Shown: piece by piece, positions 8,577-15,233 of the stretch
Layout of the letters: each line of letters begins with the position of its first letter
How positions within the stretch are numbered: the stretch's first letter is position 1
Source: a virus
DNA: 28,574 nucleotides
Direction: 5' to 3' (one strand)
IMG/VR virus record: IMGVR_UViG_3300032294_002849
Span: 1 to 28,574 of that record
Notes under the pieces: generated by a model
What the model was told of the DNA's origin: nothing
The model's database searches: none
The model's input: only the letters and a program-made list of their open reading frames with translations
Made by a program: the position numbers and the translations under genes

Positions 8577-9232
8577 TTGTTCACCGCGTTAAATTGGGCA
8601 AATGTGCCAGAAACTGAGCCACTTCCGCTGTTTAGAAGCAAACGGGCAAATGTCGGCGTCCAACTGAAGTTGGTGAATACGTCGCCAATTGCCGTTACGG
8701 CATCAAGATCGTCCGTATTGAGCCACGTAACCGCATTAACGGCGACAGGGCTGACCGGATCATTTGGATCGTCCATCGTAACCTGAACGGTATAGTTCAC
8801 GGTCCCGGTAGCATTACACTGGATGGCGGTTTTCGCGTCAGCCCAGCTATCAAGCCGCAGCCAGCGGGATCCGGCAATCGTGTTTGTTCCGACAGTAATA
8901 CTGCCGACCGAATTATTAGAAATAGTTACAGACGTAACCGTTTTGAAATCAACGGTTGAAGAAACGGAAGTTGCATTTGGGCCCGTGATCGTTTCCGAAA
9001 TAGACGCGCCATTAAATGTCGTGCCCGTAACAACAAATGTTCTGGTCGAATCATTTCCGCTGGACGTAATGCTTACGCGCCGGGGGACATCAAACGTAGC
9101 AACGCCTCCAGACGCAAGAGCGCCGTTAATGGTAAGGCTTTGCACGCCGCCGCCAGCCGGGGCCTGAGATTGGCAAATCCCGTCCGCATCAGCAGCAGCA
9201 ATCGGGCCGACGGTAATTGTAATCGGCTGCAT
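8573..9232 (-). CDS. Beta-rich virion protein, function unknown
   Basis: The best start is ATG 9232 (219 aa). It overlaps the upstream stop as TAATG and follows AAGGAAAG, while the upstream GTG at 9277 would overlap that gene by 46 bp. The protein opens with PITITVGPIAAADADGIC and has Ig-like repeats such as VSITSSGNDSTRTFVVTGT and VSSTVDFKTVTSVTISNNS. It ends with VFTNFSWTPTFARLLLNSGSG. Threonine, serine and valine dominate. The region suits a virion surface or tail accessory protein. No specific family is recognised beyond general phage structural look. Confidence 0.62.
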   Translation of the reverse strand: MQPITITVGPIAAADADGICQSQAPAGGGVQSLTINGALASGGVATFDVPRRVSITSSGNDSTRTFVVTGTTFNGASISETITGPNATSVSSTVDFKTVTSVTISNNSVGSITVGTNTIAGSRWLRLDSWADAKTAIQCNATGTVNYTVQVTMDDPNDPVSPVAVNAVTWLNTDDLDAVTAIGDVFTNFSWTPTFARLLLNSGSGSVSGTFAQFNAVNK

Positions 9233-9636
9233 TATTTCTTTCCTTCTCTCGTCGCCCCGGAGGGCGAAACAGGCCACGACTCACGCGCGGGCCCTGTCTT
9301 TTTTCTGGCAATAGACTTTTTCTGCTCTTTGGACATTGCCGCAGCGGCGGCGGCAGGACGACATGCCGGATAAGGACGACTGCCCTTTTCTCCCGGTATC
9401 CTACCACACTCCTTGCCGGTTTTCACATCTCGCCAATCTTCCGCAAACCATTTCCCAAGGCCGCCACCAGTAGCCTTATTGACGCGATTATCTGAACCGG
9501 ACCATTTACCGCCGCGGGATTTATACCATTTCGCCGCCCATGCGTTAGCATAGGCTGACGGATAAACGTCAAATTTGGCGCGAGCCGCAGCCTTGGCCCT
9601 GCCCCACAAACCAGAATTTTGAGGCTTGGCCGTCAT
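9232..9636 (-). CDS. Small basic conserved protein (DUF5872-like)
   Basis: Start set at ATG 9636 (134 aa), overlapping the previous stop as TGATG; a start at 9648 would lie deeper in the previous gene. Sequence signatures are KFDVYPSAYANAWAAKWYK, WFAEDWRDVKTGKECGR and PYPACRP, followed by a Lys/Arg-rich tail (MSKEQKKSIARKKTG). The YPSAYAN plus EDW-x-D plus CGR and CRP combination matches, from memory, the DUF5872-type proteins of environmental phages and some viruses. Function is unknown; the basic character suggests nucleic-acid binding. It is the first of a chain of coupled genes with its partner at 9636-9905. Confidence 0.66.
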   Translation of the reverse strand: MTAKPQNSGLWGRAKAAARAKFDVYPSAYANAWAAKWYKSRGGKWSGSDNRVNKATGGGLGKWFAEDWRDVKTGKECGRIPGEKGSRPYPACRPAAAAAAMSKEQKKSIARKKTGPARESWPVSPSGATREGKK

Positions 9637-9905
9637 CAGCAGTCCCACTTCCGGAGCGACTTGTTGATTCGGCTATTCGGGTCAGCCGCAGCCGCAGAGC
9701 CCGTCAGCTTCTTTTTCATGCCGGTCATGCGCGCACAAAATGACTTACGCCGACTTGCCGCCTTGTCGCTCTTTGCGGCCTGCTCTTTTGATACAGGCGG
9801 CTTCAGGTTCATGCCCTGAGCCTTCGCGGAGCGCCGGCCAGCCTCATTAAGGCCGCCTTCAGGATTCTTCCCGGCCTTCCGGGTCCATGCAGGACTTTTA
9901 ACCAT
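9636..9905 (-). CDS. Small basic conserved protein (DUF6321-like)
   Basis: ATG 9905 (89 aa) is preferred over the frame opening at 9944 because it follows AGGAAA and gives the family-like N-terminus VKSPAWTRKAGKNPEGGLNE. The longer version would run through the terminator hairpin. Further signatures are KSFCARMTGMKKKLT and DPNSRINKSLRKWDC at the very end. This fits the DUF6321-type proteins I recall from aquatic phages and viruses, usually encoded near other small basic proteins. Function is unknown. It lies immediately after the hairpin at 9921-9947, so it either depends on read-through or on an unrecognised promoter. Confidence 0.68.
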   Translation of the reverse strand: MVKSPAWTRKAGKNPEGGLNEAGRRSAKAQGMNLKPPVSKEQAAKSDKAASRRKSFCARMTGMKKKLTGSAAAADPNSRINKSLRKWDC

Positions 9906-9920
9906 TTTCCTGATCCCGGG

Positions 9921-9947
9921 AAAAAGGTGGGGCCGCAGCCCCACCTT
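9921..9947 (-). terminator. Rho-independent terminator after the KGGK gene
   Basis: Arms 9924-9933 and 9938-9947 pair perfectly over 10 bp around a 4-base loop. On the minus strand the stem ends in TT and is followed by TTT. It sits between the stop at 9963 and the start at 9905, so it would stop or reduce late transcription here. Confidence 0.75.
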
Positions 9948-9962
9948 AGTTCAGGTCCGCTC

Positions 9963-10208
9963 TTAGTAATGCGACGCCTTGCCGCGCGGCGTGCCGCTAT
10001 GCGCCGACGAGAAGACGCCGCCGCCCGTAGCGCGAGCAGGCTTCTTGCCCTTGGCCGCCTCAGACATGACGGCCTTACCGCCCTTCTTCATGCAGCCGGA
10101 CTTGCCGCCATAAGCCTTTTCGGCCTTGCCGCCCTTTTTAAAGCCGTTGGTGCCGGACTTCGCAGATTTGACGACCGCCGGGCCGTCCTGACCTTCGTAA
10201 AAACCCAT
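9963..10208 (-). CDS. Small basic KGGK-motif protein
   Basis: This 81-aa protein has a very good ribosome-binding site (AGGAGG) upstream of ATG 10208. It carries FKKGGKAEKAYGGK and CMKKGGKAVM, and a Gly/Ala/Lys composition. The same KKGG spacing dominates the 449-aa protein at 15221-16570, suggesting a shared module or a common partner. It may be a virion-packaged basic protein; no catalytic domain is visible. The gene is isolated between the beta-helix protein and a strong terminator. Confidence 0.7.
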   Translation of the reverse strand: MGFYEGQDGPAVVKSAKSGTNGFKKGGKAEKAYGGKSGCMKKGGKAVMSEAAKGKKPARATGGGVFSSAHSGTPRGKASHY

Positions 10209-10220
10209 GTGAGCCTCCTG

Positions 10221-11255
10221 TTAGGACGGGTTGACGGCGAGACCGGAAGTGGCCGCAGTCGGGGGAGCGTTATCAACATACGAGTTCGCCAGCGCGCCCG
10301 CGTCGCCCCACTTCGTGGCGCCGACAGCCGTGCAGTTGTTGAACACAAGGCTACCGCCAGCGGCAGCATTGAGGCTCGCAACAGCACTGATGGTCGTTGA
10401 CGCTGAATCAACAGCGTTGAAGAACATGCACTGCTGGAACTTGTTCCAGCGGTCAATTGATCCAGCGCCGCTGCCGATGATGGCGAGCGTCGTTGCCGAC
10501 CACGTCATGACCGGGAAGTCGCAGTTGATGAACTTGTTCCGCGGCGTCGCAGAGGCGAACTCAAGGTTCGCGTTCGCAACGGTGCGCGTAACAGTATCAA
10601 GACCAACGGTGCAGTTGACGAAGGTGTTTTCGCCAGCGCCCATAACCTTCAGCGCGCGAGCATTGGCGCCCTGCGCGGAAGCCGTATCGCCGAAGCCGCC
10701 AAACTGAACGTCGCTGTAGTAGTTGCGACCGCCGTTCTCAATCCACACCACCTGCGAGGCATTGCCGGTTGAGAATCCGCCAAAGACGGAGAAGTTCGCA
10801 AAGATACAACCAGACGCCGTTACGTTGAACATATTGCCGCTGTTGCCGAACGTGGCAGCGGTATAGGTTCCCGTCGGAGGCGCGAAACGAGCGCGATTTG
10901 CAACGCCCGTCGGCGCCGTCACGCCAATAAGGTGCGTCGCGTTTTTCGCCCAGGTCAGCGTGCCTGTGGTGGCGGCTGGCGTAATCGACTGAGCAAGGGC
11001 CGTCGACATGCGGGCCGTGCCGCTCGTTGAACCATTGCCGATCAGGACGATGACGTCGTTATTGCCAGCCGTCGCCGCCGCATAGGCCGCGTAGATCGTC
11101 TGGAAGGGCGTCTCAGGCGAAAGGCCGTCGTAAGCGTCAGAACCGGCCGCCGGGTCAACGAAGAAATAAGTGCCCGTCAGCGGAAGACCGCCGATCGTGC
11201 CAAGAACGGGAACGCCGAAAGACGTAATGCCGTTCGGGAAGTTTGTAAGAGCCAT
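10221..11255 (-). CDS. Beta-helix-like virion protein
   Basis: This 344-aa protein starts at ATG 11255 after AAAGGAAG. Near the N-terminus is YFFVDPAAGSDAYDGLSP followed by TPFQTIYAAYAAAT, the start often seen in phage parallel beta-helix proteins. The later part has stacked motifs such as MFNVTASGCIFANFSVFGG, NTFVNCTVGLD, KFINCDFPVMT and KFQQCMFFNAV, in which NC/QC pairs recur at coil intervals. It is the first gene after the capsid terminator. It could be a head fibre, a tail appendage or an enzyme against host glycans. No active-site residues can be assigned. Confidence 0.68.
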   Translation of the reverse strand: MALTNFPNGITSFGVPVLGTIGGLPLTGTYFFVDPAAGSDAYDGLSPETPFQTIYAAYAAATAGNNDVIVLIGNGSTSGTARMSTALAQSITPAATTGTLTWAKNATHLIGVTAPTGVANRARFAPPTGTYTAATFGNSGNMFNVTASGCIFANFSVFGGFSTGNASQVVWIENGGRNYYSDVQFGGFGDTASAQGANARALKVMGAGENTFVNCTVGLDTVTRTVANANLEFASATPRNKFINCDFPVMTWSATTLAIIGSGAGSIDRWNKFQQCMFFNAVDSASTTISAVASLNAAAGGSLVFNNCTAVGATKWGDAGALANSYVDNAPPTAATSGLAVNPS

Positions 11256-11271
11256 GTTGGCTTCCTTTCAA

Positions 11272-11304
11272 AGAAAGAGAAAAGGCGGGAGATGTCCTCC
11301 CGCC
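11272..11304 (-). terminator. Strong terminator downstream of the major capsid gene
   Basis: Arms 11284-11291 and 11297-11304 form an 8-bp GC-rich stem with a 5-base loop. On the minus strand it is followed by TTTTCTCTTTC. It starts 8 bp after the capsid stop at 11313 and ends the decoration-capsid transcription unit. Confidence 0.82.
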
Positions 11305-11312
11305 AATCTTTA

Positions 11313-12224
11313 TCAGGTCGGGGTCGATCCGAAGATCGAGCGCCAGTTGTAGTAGCCGAACGAATAACGCTCGTAGCCTTTGACCAGCAGGTTGTCCGTA
11401 ACGAAATCGACCTGCATGTCGGTTTCGAAGCGCACGCGCTCCATATACGACAGGCCATCGATGTTCGTCAGCAGGAACCATGCACGCGCCGAGGTCAAGA
11501 AGTCGTTGACCATGTAGCCTTCCGGCAGGCCGCCGGCCGTCATCATGATCGCGTTGACGTCGTTGTTTGCCGTGCCCGGACGGAGTTCCGTCTTGGTAAG
11601 GCGGATCGCGACGGGCTCCAGCGCCGGCGGGATAACAAGACGACGACCGCGGGCGAAGACCTTCAGGCCAGCCTGATCCTTGAAGTTCGTCCTGATCGCG
11701 ATCATCGCGTTCAGAAGCGAAGCTTCGTTAAGATCAACCTGAACAGCAGGCGTATTCGCAACGGTGCCGCTGTCGATCGGGTGCGAAGAGCTCAACAGAG
11801 GAACGCCGTCGCCGCCAATCGAGGCATTATACGTCGTCGCCGTGTTAAGAACATTCGCGCCATAGATCTCCTTGGTCTGCTGGAAAGATTCCATCAGGCC
11901 GAGGTTTGACGGCATGAACTGCGTCTTATACACGTTGTCGTCGATCGCCTTGCGGGTGATCGCGTAACCGAGAGCAATTTCGACATGCTCCTGGTTATAC
12001 ACGTAACGCTCGCCGGCGTTATTGTCGAAGGCAGTCTGGCCGCCTTCGGTCTTCAGCTGGGCAAGACCCAGGAAGCGCATTTCCGCCGTGCGCTCGAGCG
12101 CCATTTTGGAATCGTGCTTCGTGAAAATCTTGTCGTACTGAGACGGGATCATCTCATACTTGCCTTCGATCCCCCGGAGACCGGGAAGGAGAAGGTCTTT
12201 AATAGCCGAAAGATTAACAGCCAT
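11313..12224 (-). CDS. Major capsid protein
   Basis: This 303-aa protein follows AAGGAGTAAGGA upstream of ATG 12224. The N-terminal half contains GKYEMIPSQYDKIFTKHDS, then EHVEIALGYAITRKAIDDN and LMESFQQTKEIYGANVLNTA. The middle carries PLLSSSHP. These are the hallmarks of the Mu gpT-like, HK97-fold major head subunit family, and the length is typical. The C-terminal LLVKGYERYSFGYYNWR closes the protein. It would form the icosahedral shell. It is cotranscribed with the decoration-like gene from a promoter at 12962-12990 and closed by a terminator, giving separate high-level expression. No separate prohead protease was recognised nearby. Confidence 0.87.
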   Translation of the reverse strand: MAVNLSAIKDLLLPGLRGIEGKYEMIPSQYDKIFTKHDSKMALERTAEMRFLGLAQLKTEGGQTAFDNNAGERYVYNQEHVEIALGYAITRKAIDDNVYKTQFMPSNLGLMESFQQTKEIYGANVLNTATTYNASIGGDGVPLLSSSHPIDSGTVANTPAVQVDLNEASLLNAMIAIRTNFKDQAGLKVFARGRRLVIPPALEPVAIRLTKTELRPGTANNDVNAIMMTAGGLPEGYMVNDFLTSARAWFLLTNIDGLSYMERVRFETDMQVDFVTDNLLVKGYERYSFGYYNWRSIFGSTPT

Positions 12225-12237
12225 TGGTCCTTACTCC

Positions 12238-12846
12238 TTAGATCGTGGCCAGGGTCTTGGTCGCGACGTTGTTAAACGCCACAAGCAGACGAGCATAGGC
12301 GCCCCATTCCGTGCCGTTGGTGCCCGGGGGGTTGCCCGCAAGACCAAGGATACGGAACGGCCCCGTGCTGTCCGTGTTCGGACCAGAGACGCTATAGTTG
12401 ATATAAGCGCCGGAAAGACCGTTTGCGGTATTGCCAACGCCGATGTTGTAACCGCAGGTCGAGCCAACCGCAGCTTCCGTCACGCCGTTCGCGTCCGTCC
12501 ATACGATGAACTTGGCGTTCGGGTCATTGACGTAATAGACCTCAACAGTCTGCGAAGCAGCAACGTCAGTGCCGGGAGCATAGTTGCTCCAGACAACGCG
12601 CTTCTGGCTGACAGAGAGATATTTGGCGCCGACAAAAATGCCAGCCACCGGGGTAGCGCCGGTCGTGCCAGAGGTCGTTGAACCCTGGGCAATGTAGCCG
12701 GTCGAGCCGTCAATAACGACGGGATCGCCAAAGTAAATAGTAGCGTTATACGCAGCCTTACCAGCGATCTGCTCATAGGTCGGAGCAGAACCGTTTCCCT
12801 GATACTGCTGGAAGCCGTTATAGGAACCGGGATCCGTGTTCGCCAT
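12238..12846 (-). CDS. Putative capsid decoration / head protein
   Basis: This 202-aa protein, directly upstream of the major capsid gene (13 bp gap), follows AAGGAG near its ATG at 12846. It starts with NTDPGSYNGFQQYQGNG, then contains YFGDPVVIDGSTGYIAQGS and TPVAGIFVGAKYLS. The next part is a beta-rich section with QTVEVYYVNDPNAKFIVW and a C-terminal RILGLAGNPPGTNGTEWG. The GDPV...G...GI-x-G pattern is reminiscent of head decoration proteins. It may cement the capsid or be a minor head protein. Being first in the capsid transcription unit supports a high-copy virion protein. Confidence 0.62.
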   Translation of the reverse strand: MANTDPGSYNGFQQYQGNGSAPTYEQIAGKAAYNATIYFGDPVVIDGSTGYIAQGSTTSGTTGATPVAGIFVGAKYLSVSQKRVVWSNYAPGTDVAASQTVEVYYVNDPNAKFIVWTDANGVTEAAVGSTCGYNIGVGNTANGLSGAYINYSVSGPNTDSTGPFRILGLAGNPPGTNGTEWGAYARLLVAFNNVATKTLATI

Positions 12847-12961
12847 GACGGGTTCTCCTTCTTCAGGAGGCTCATCATCGCGCGCCGGGGCGATATGTTA
12901 GCCGGGGGATAGTTAAATGCTCCACGCCGGGGGAGCTCAGGTCTTTTACAGACTTGCGCGG

Positions 12962-12990
12962 ATTATATATTGACAATGAAGAAAAGGCAA
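12962..12990 (-). promoter_or_regulatory. Sigma70-like promoter for the capsid unit
   Basis: On the minus strand TTGCCT (12990-12985) and TATAAT (12967-12962) are separated by 17 bp. The -10 is a perfect consensus. It lies between the upstream terminator and the decoration-like gene, leaving a leader of about 110 nt. The -35 overlaps the T-rich tail of the terminator. Confidence 0.65.
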
Positions 12991-13010
12991 AGGGGCGCAA
13001 AAGCGCCCCT
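12981..13010 (-). terminator. Terminator upstream of the capsid unit
   Basis: Arms 12991-12998 and 13003-13010 pair perfectly over 8 bp with a TTTT loop on the minus strand. It is followed by TTGCCTTTTC and starts 3 bp beyond the stop of the gene at 13013. It insulates packaging/scaffold transcription from the capsid promoter. Confidence 0.75.
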
Positions 13011-13012
13011 CT

Positions 13013-13585
13013 TTATTCCTCCGGAACGGGAATCGCCTCGTAGGATTTCTTGATCTGGGGCCGAACGCGCGCATGGTCCCGGGTCATTGTCCCGTCCGGC
13101 GTGCCGGCGATCTGCTGTTCCTTGAATCGAACCTGATCGCGAGCCGCTTTCAGTTCAATCCGTTTGCGCTCCTCAACGATTTCAGTCGGACACTCCATAA
13201 GAACAAGGCCGTCCCGCATAATGATCGAATTCGGATCAGTATTGTGCGGCATCATTTCAGGATGGCGCGAAGCCGGAACGGGCGTCCACCCCTCACGCTT
13301 GACGCGAAGTTGGTTGCCGGTGTCTTCCCACTCATAGGCGGAAAACCGCTTCCAGTTATACGTCCACCCATCCGGGATGGTGTTTTGGTCAACGTAAAGC
13401 TGATCCGTCCCCTCGTCGAGATCGACAAGATGACCGCGAAGTTCAGCCGCCCGGCGCGCCGCAGCAGCTCGAGGATCGTCGTCACGCATGGCTGGCCTCA
13501 TAGGCGCGATCTCAACTGATTCGCCCTTGGCGATCTTCGTAAAAGTTCCCGGACGAAGCCCGCGGATTCCTGTATTCTGTTCCAT
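13013..13585 (-). CDS. Conserved head-region protein
   Basis: This 190-aa protein lies between scaffold and capsid genes. Its middle reads IPDGWTYNWKRFSAYEWED and then REGWTPVPASRHPEMMP, followed by MRDGLVLMECPTEI and a helical AARDQVRFKEQQIAG. The C-terminus has KKSYEAIPVPEE. This WTYNWK / GWTPVPASRHPEMMP combination is, from memory, common to proteins encoded beside capsid genes in several phages, but no function is established to my knowledge. It could be a capsid accessory or assembly protein. It is the last gene before the terminator. Confidence 0.66.
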   Translation of the reverse strand: MEQNTGIRGLRPGTFTKIAKGESVEIAPMRPAMRDDDPRAAAARRAAELRGHLVDLDEGTDQLYVDQNTIPDGWTYNWKRFSAYEWEDTGNQLRVKREGWTPVPASRHPEMMPHNTDPNSIIMRDGLVLMECPTEIVEERKRIELKAARDQVRFKEQQIAGTPDGTMTRDHARVRPQIKKSYEAIPVPEE

Positions 13586-13596
13586 CTATTTGATCC

Positions 13597-14508
13597 TTAA
13601 TGGTTATATCGGTTCTCTTTGATTAGAAGGGCTTTGTTTTTGGCGTATTCTTCCGGCGTCATACCAAGGTCACGCGCTGTTTCCGCCTCTGCCCTTGTCA
13701 GCCGCATAACATTTGGCCGGGATTGGTTGCTGCGCGAAACAGGCGCAGGAGGCGGCGCGACAGACTTGCGCGGCGCAGGAGCAGAAGCCTCCGACAAGGG
13801 CGACTCAGCCTCGTCGTTTCTGCGAATGCCCATGCGCGACTCAATGAACTGGAAATATTCATCCGTATCAGGCTGAATACCATCGTCTACCGCATCTTCA
13901 TGCGCACGAAACATCTTTCGGACGTCCCGCTCACCCCTGATAAAATCACGGGAGCTTCGCAGCCATTCCGCTGACTTCTGCGACACATTGGCGGCAAGCT
14001 GGTCAACAATATCGCCCTGCGGCAACGGGACAGGGTGAACAGGCTGCGCCCTTCCGCCCTCTTCCTTCTGCTGCTTCATGACTTTTTCGCCCTCTTTCAG
14101 CTTTTCAAGCTGATGGGCGTTCGTTGCCATGGCCTGCTGTATTTCTGCGGCCCGATTATAATCCCCTGCCCCCATTGATTCCGCATAGGCGGCCTTCAGG
14201 GCCTGCGCTCTCTCCTTTACCGTTTCAATCGCATTGACGATTAACTGGTAATCGGACTCAGACTTATCCTCATTGGCCTTTTGAGCCTGCAAGTAAGCCT
14301 CATGAGCGCGCCTTTCAGCCTCCTCGCGAGCTCTTTTCTCTCGCTCAAGGTTCTTTTTTAGCTCACTAATGCCTTCTTCAGGCTCAACTTCTTTCTTTTT
14401 TTCAGCCTTAAGCGGCGTTTCATCAGTAATTTCTACTTCCGGCGCCTTTTCGTCGTTCTTTTTCGGCTCTTCAAGCACGATTTCGACGTCATTTTCTTCA
14501 TCAGACAT
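13597..14508 (-). CDS. Scaffolding protein
   Basis: This 303-aa protein has a very acidic N-terminus (residues 2-50, many Glu/Asp with Lys), then a long predicted coiled-coil (about 50-160, SELKKNLEREKRAREEAERRA and later EKLKEGEKVMKQQKEEGG). A Pro/Gln-rich linker follows, and the C-terminus has LTRAEAETARDLGMTPEEYA. This composition and a helical basic tail, with the position just upstream of the capsid genes, match podoviral capsid scaffolds. It would direct shell assembly and leave before or during DNA packaging. A separate protease is not obvious. Confidence 0.78.
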   Translation of the reverse strand: MSDEENDVEIVLEEPKKNDEKAPEVEITDETPLKAEKKKEVEPEEGISELKKNLEREKRAREEAERRAHEAYLQAQKANEDKSESDYQLIVNAIETVKERAQALKAAYAESMGAGDYNRAAEIQQAMATNAHQLEKLKEGEKVMKQQKEEGGRAQPVHPVPLPQGDIVDQLAANVSQKSAEWLRSSRDFIRGERDVRKMFRAHEDAVDDGIQPDTDEYFQFIESRMGIRRNDEAESPLSEASAPAPRKSVAPPPAPVSRSNQSRPNVMRLTRAEAETARDLGMTPEEYAKNKALLIKENRYNH

Positions 14509-14519
14509 ATAAAATCCTC

Positions 14520-14912
14520 CTACCAGGCAGAATCAGGAGACGGAATACGCATTTTTACCTGCGTATCAGCCATCATACGGCACAAGACGCCATTAACATT
14601 GATGCTCCAACCATCTGATGGCCGGAAAACCAGCCAATCGTGCAGATTAAAGCTTGTATTGTTGAACCATGCGCCGGAATCATCCTGAAACGCAGCTGGC
14701 CCCATGCCGACAAGAAGACCAACCTTGCCCTGATAGCGGTCTTCATCAATAGTTTTGTCGGATAGATACAATCCGCTCTTTGTTTTGGTTGGCCGGACAT
14801 AGACTGCAACGAGAATCTGATTATTGAAAATTTCAATATTTGATATATCGCCCAGATCTTCGAGCAGCTTACGCTTCGGGTCAACATCATGGTCCATAAG
14901 CAAAGCTGGCAT
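14520..14912 (-). CDS. GroES-like phage co-chaperonin
   Basis: This 130-aa protein matches the layout of GroES-fold co-chaperonins. A beta strand NQILVAVYVRP is followed by TKTKSGLYLSDKT, comparable to the mobile-loop region where GroES has a hydrophobic tripeptide. Then come YQGKVGLLVGMGPAAF, matching the GEVLAVGNG strand, and later DWLVFRPSDGWSI, matching the VGDIVIF-x-DGYG section. It would cap host GroEL and help fold capsid or other virion proteins, as T4 gp31 does. It lies directly upstream of the scaffold. Identification is by aligned motif order; no search was done. Confidence 0.75.
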   Translation of the reverse strand: MPALLMDHDVDPKRKLLEDLGDISNIEIFNNQILVAVYVRPTKTKSGLYLSDKTIDEDRYQGKVGLLVGMGPAAFQDDSGAWFNNTSFNLHDWLVFRPSDGWSINVNGVLCRMMADTQVKMRIPSPDSAW

Positions 14913-14929
14913 TTATTTTCCCCTTCCTT

Positions 14930-15136
14930 TTATCCATACTTTTCCATACATACCCGCTCGGCCTCGAGCAGATATTCCCGTGCGAGACGCAGTCCCGCAA
15001 TTTTTCCCGCCTCAAACCTGTAGGCAGAAAAATTCTCCAGATGACCGTTGGAAACCGATTCCATTAATCTTTCGATTTCCATGTCGATCAATGCCGCAAG
15101 CTCGCGCTCATACGCCTGCTGCGTTGTAAAAGTCAT
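14930..15136 (-). CDS. Small helical protein, function unknown
   Basis: I place the start at ATG 15136 (68 aa), preceded by GAAGGGGC. An upstream ATG at 15220 would extend the frame through two GC-rich hairpins and give an N-terminus with a Pro/Arg-rich low-complexity stretch. The protein is all-helical in appearance (YERELAALIDMEIERLMESV, AGKIAGLRLAREYLLEAERV). Small helical proteins of this size often lie in phage head modules. No function can be given. Confidence 0.6.
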   Translation of the reverse strand: MTFTTQQAYERELAALIDMEIERLMESVSNGHLENFSAYRFEAGKIAGLRLAREYLLEAERVCMEKYG

Positions 15137-15174
15137 AACGAGCCCCTTCAACTCGCCTTCCTCTATGTAATGGT

Positions 15175-15209
15175 GGGGCCGCCGCCGAGGAAGAGGTAGC
15201 GACGGCCCC
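15175..15209 (-). other. GC-rich inverted repeat in the gap after the KKGG gene
   Basis: Arms 15175-15181 and 15203-15209 pair over 7 bp, with two further pairs after one mismatch. It lies with the next hairpin in the 84-bp non-coding gap 15137-15220. No minus-strand T-tract follows, so a classic terminator is unlikely. Confidence 0.4.
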
Positions 15210-15211
15210 GA

Positions 15212-15233
15212 TCGCGACAATTACTTGTCGCGA
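15212..15233. other. Perfect 9-bp hairpin over the KKGG gene stop codon
   Basis: Arms 15212-15220 and 15225-15233 are perfect, with the stop codon (15221-15223) in the 4-base loop. A T-tract (GCTTTTTT) follows on the plus strand, not the minus strand. It would therefore stop antisense rather than sense transcription, or protect the mRNA 3' end. Confidence 0.5.

Noticed and set aside
12480-12878. 132-aa minus frame over the decoration-like gene
   Set aside because: It is an alternative frame with Ser/Arg/Leu low-complexity sequence; the 12846 frame has the ribosome-binding site and beta-rich composition.
12962-12976. Promoter formed by TTGTCA next to TATAAT on the minus strand
   Set aside because: Only 3 bp separate the two hexamers; the 17-bp spaced TTGCCT is the workable -35.
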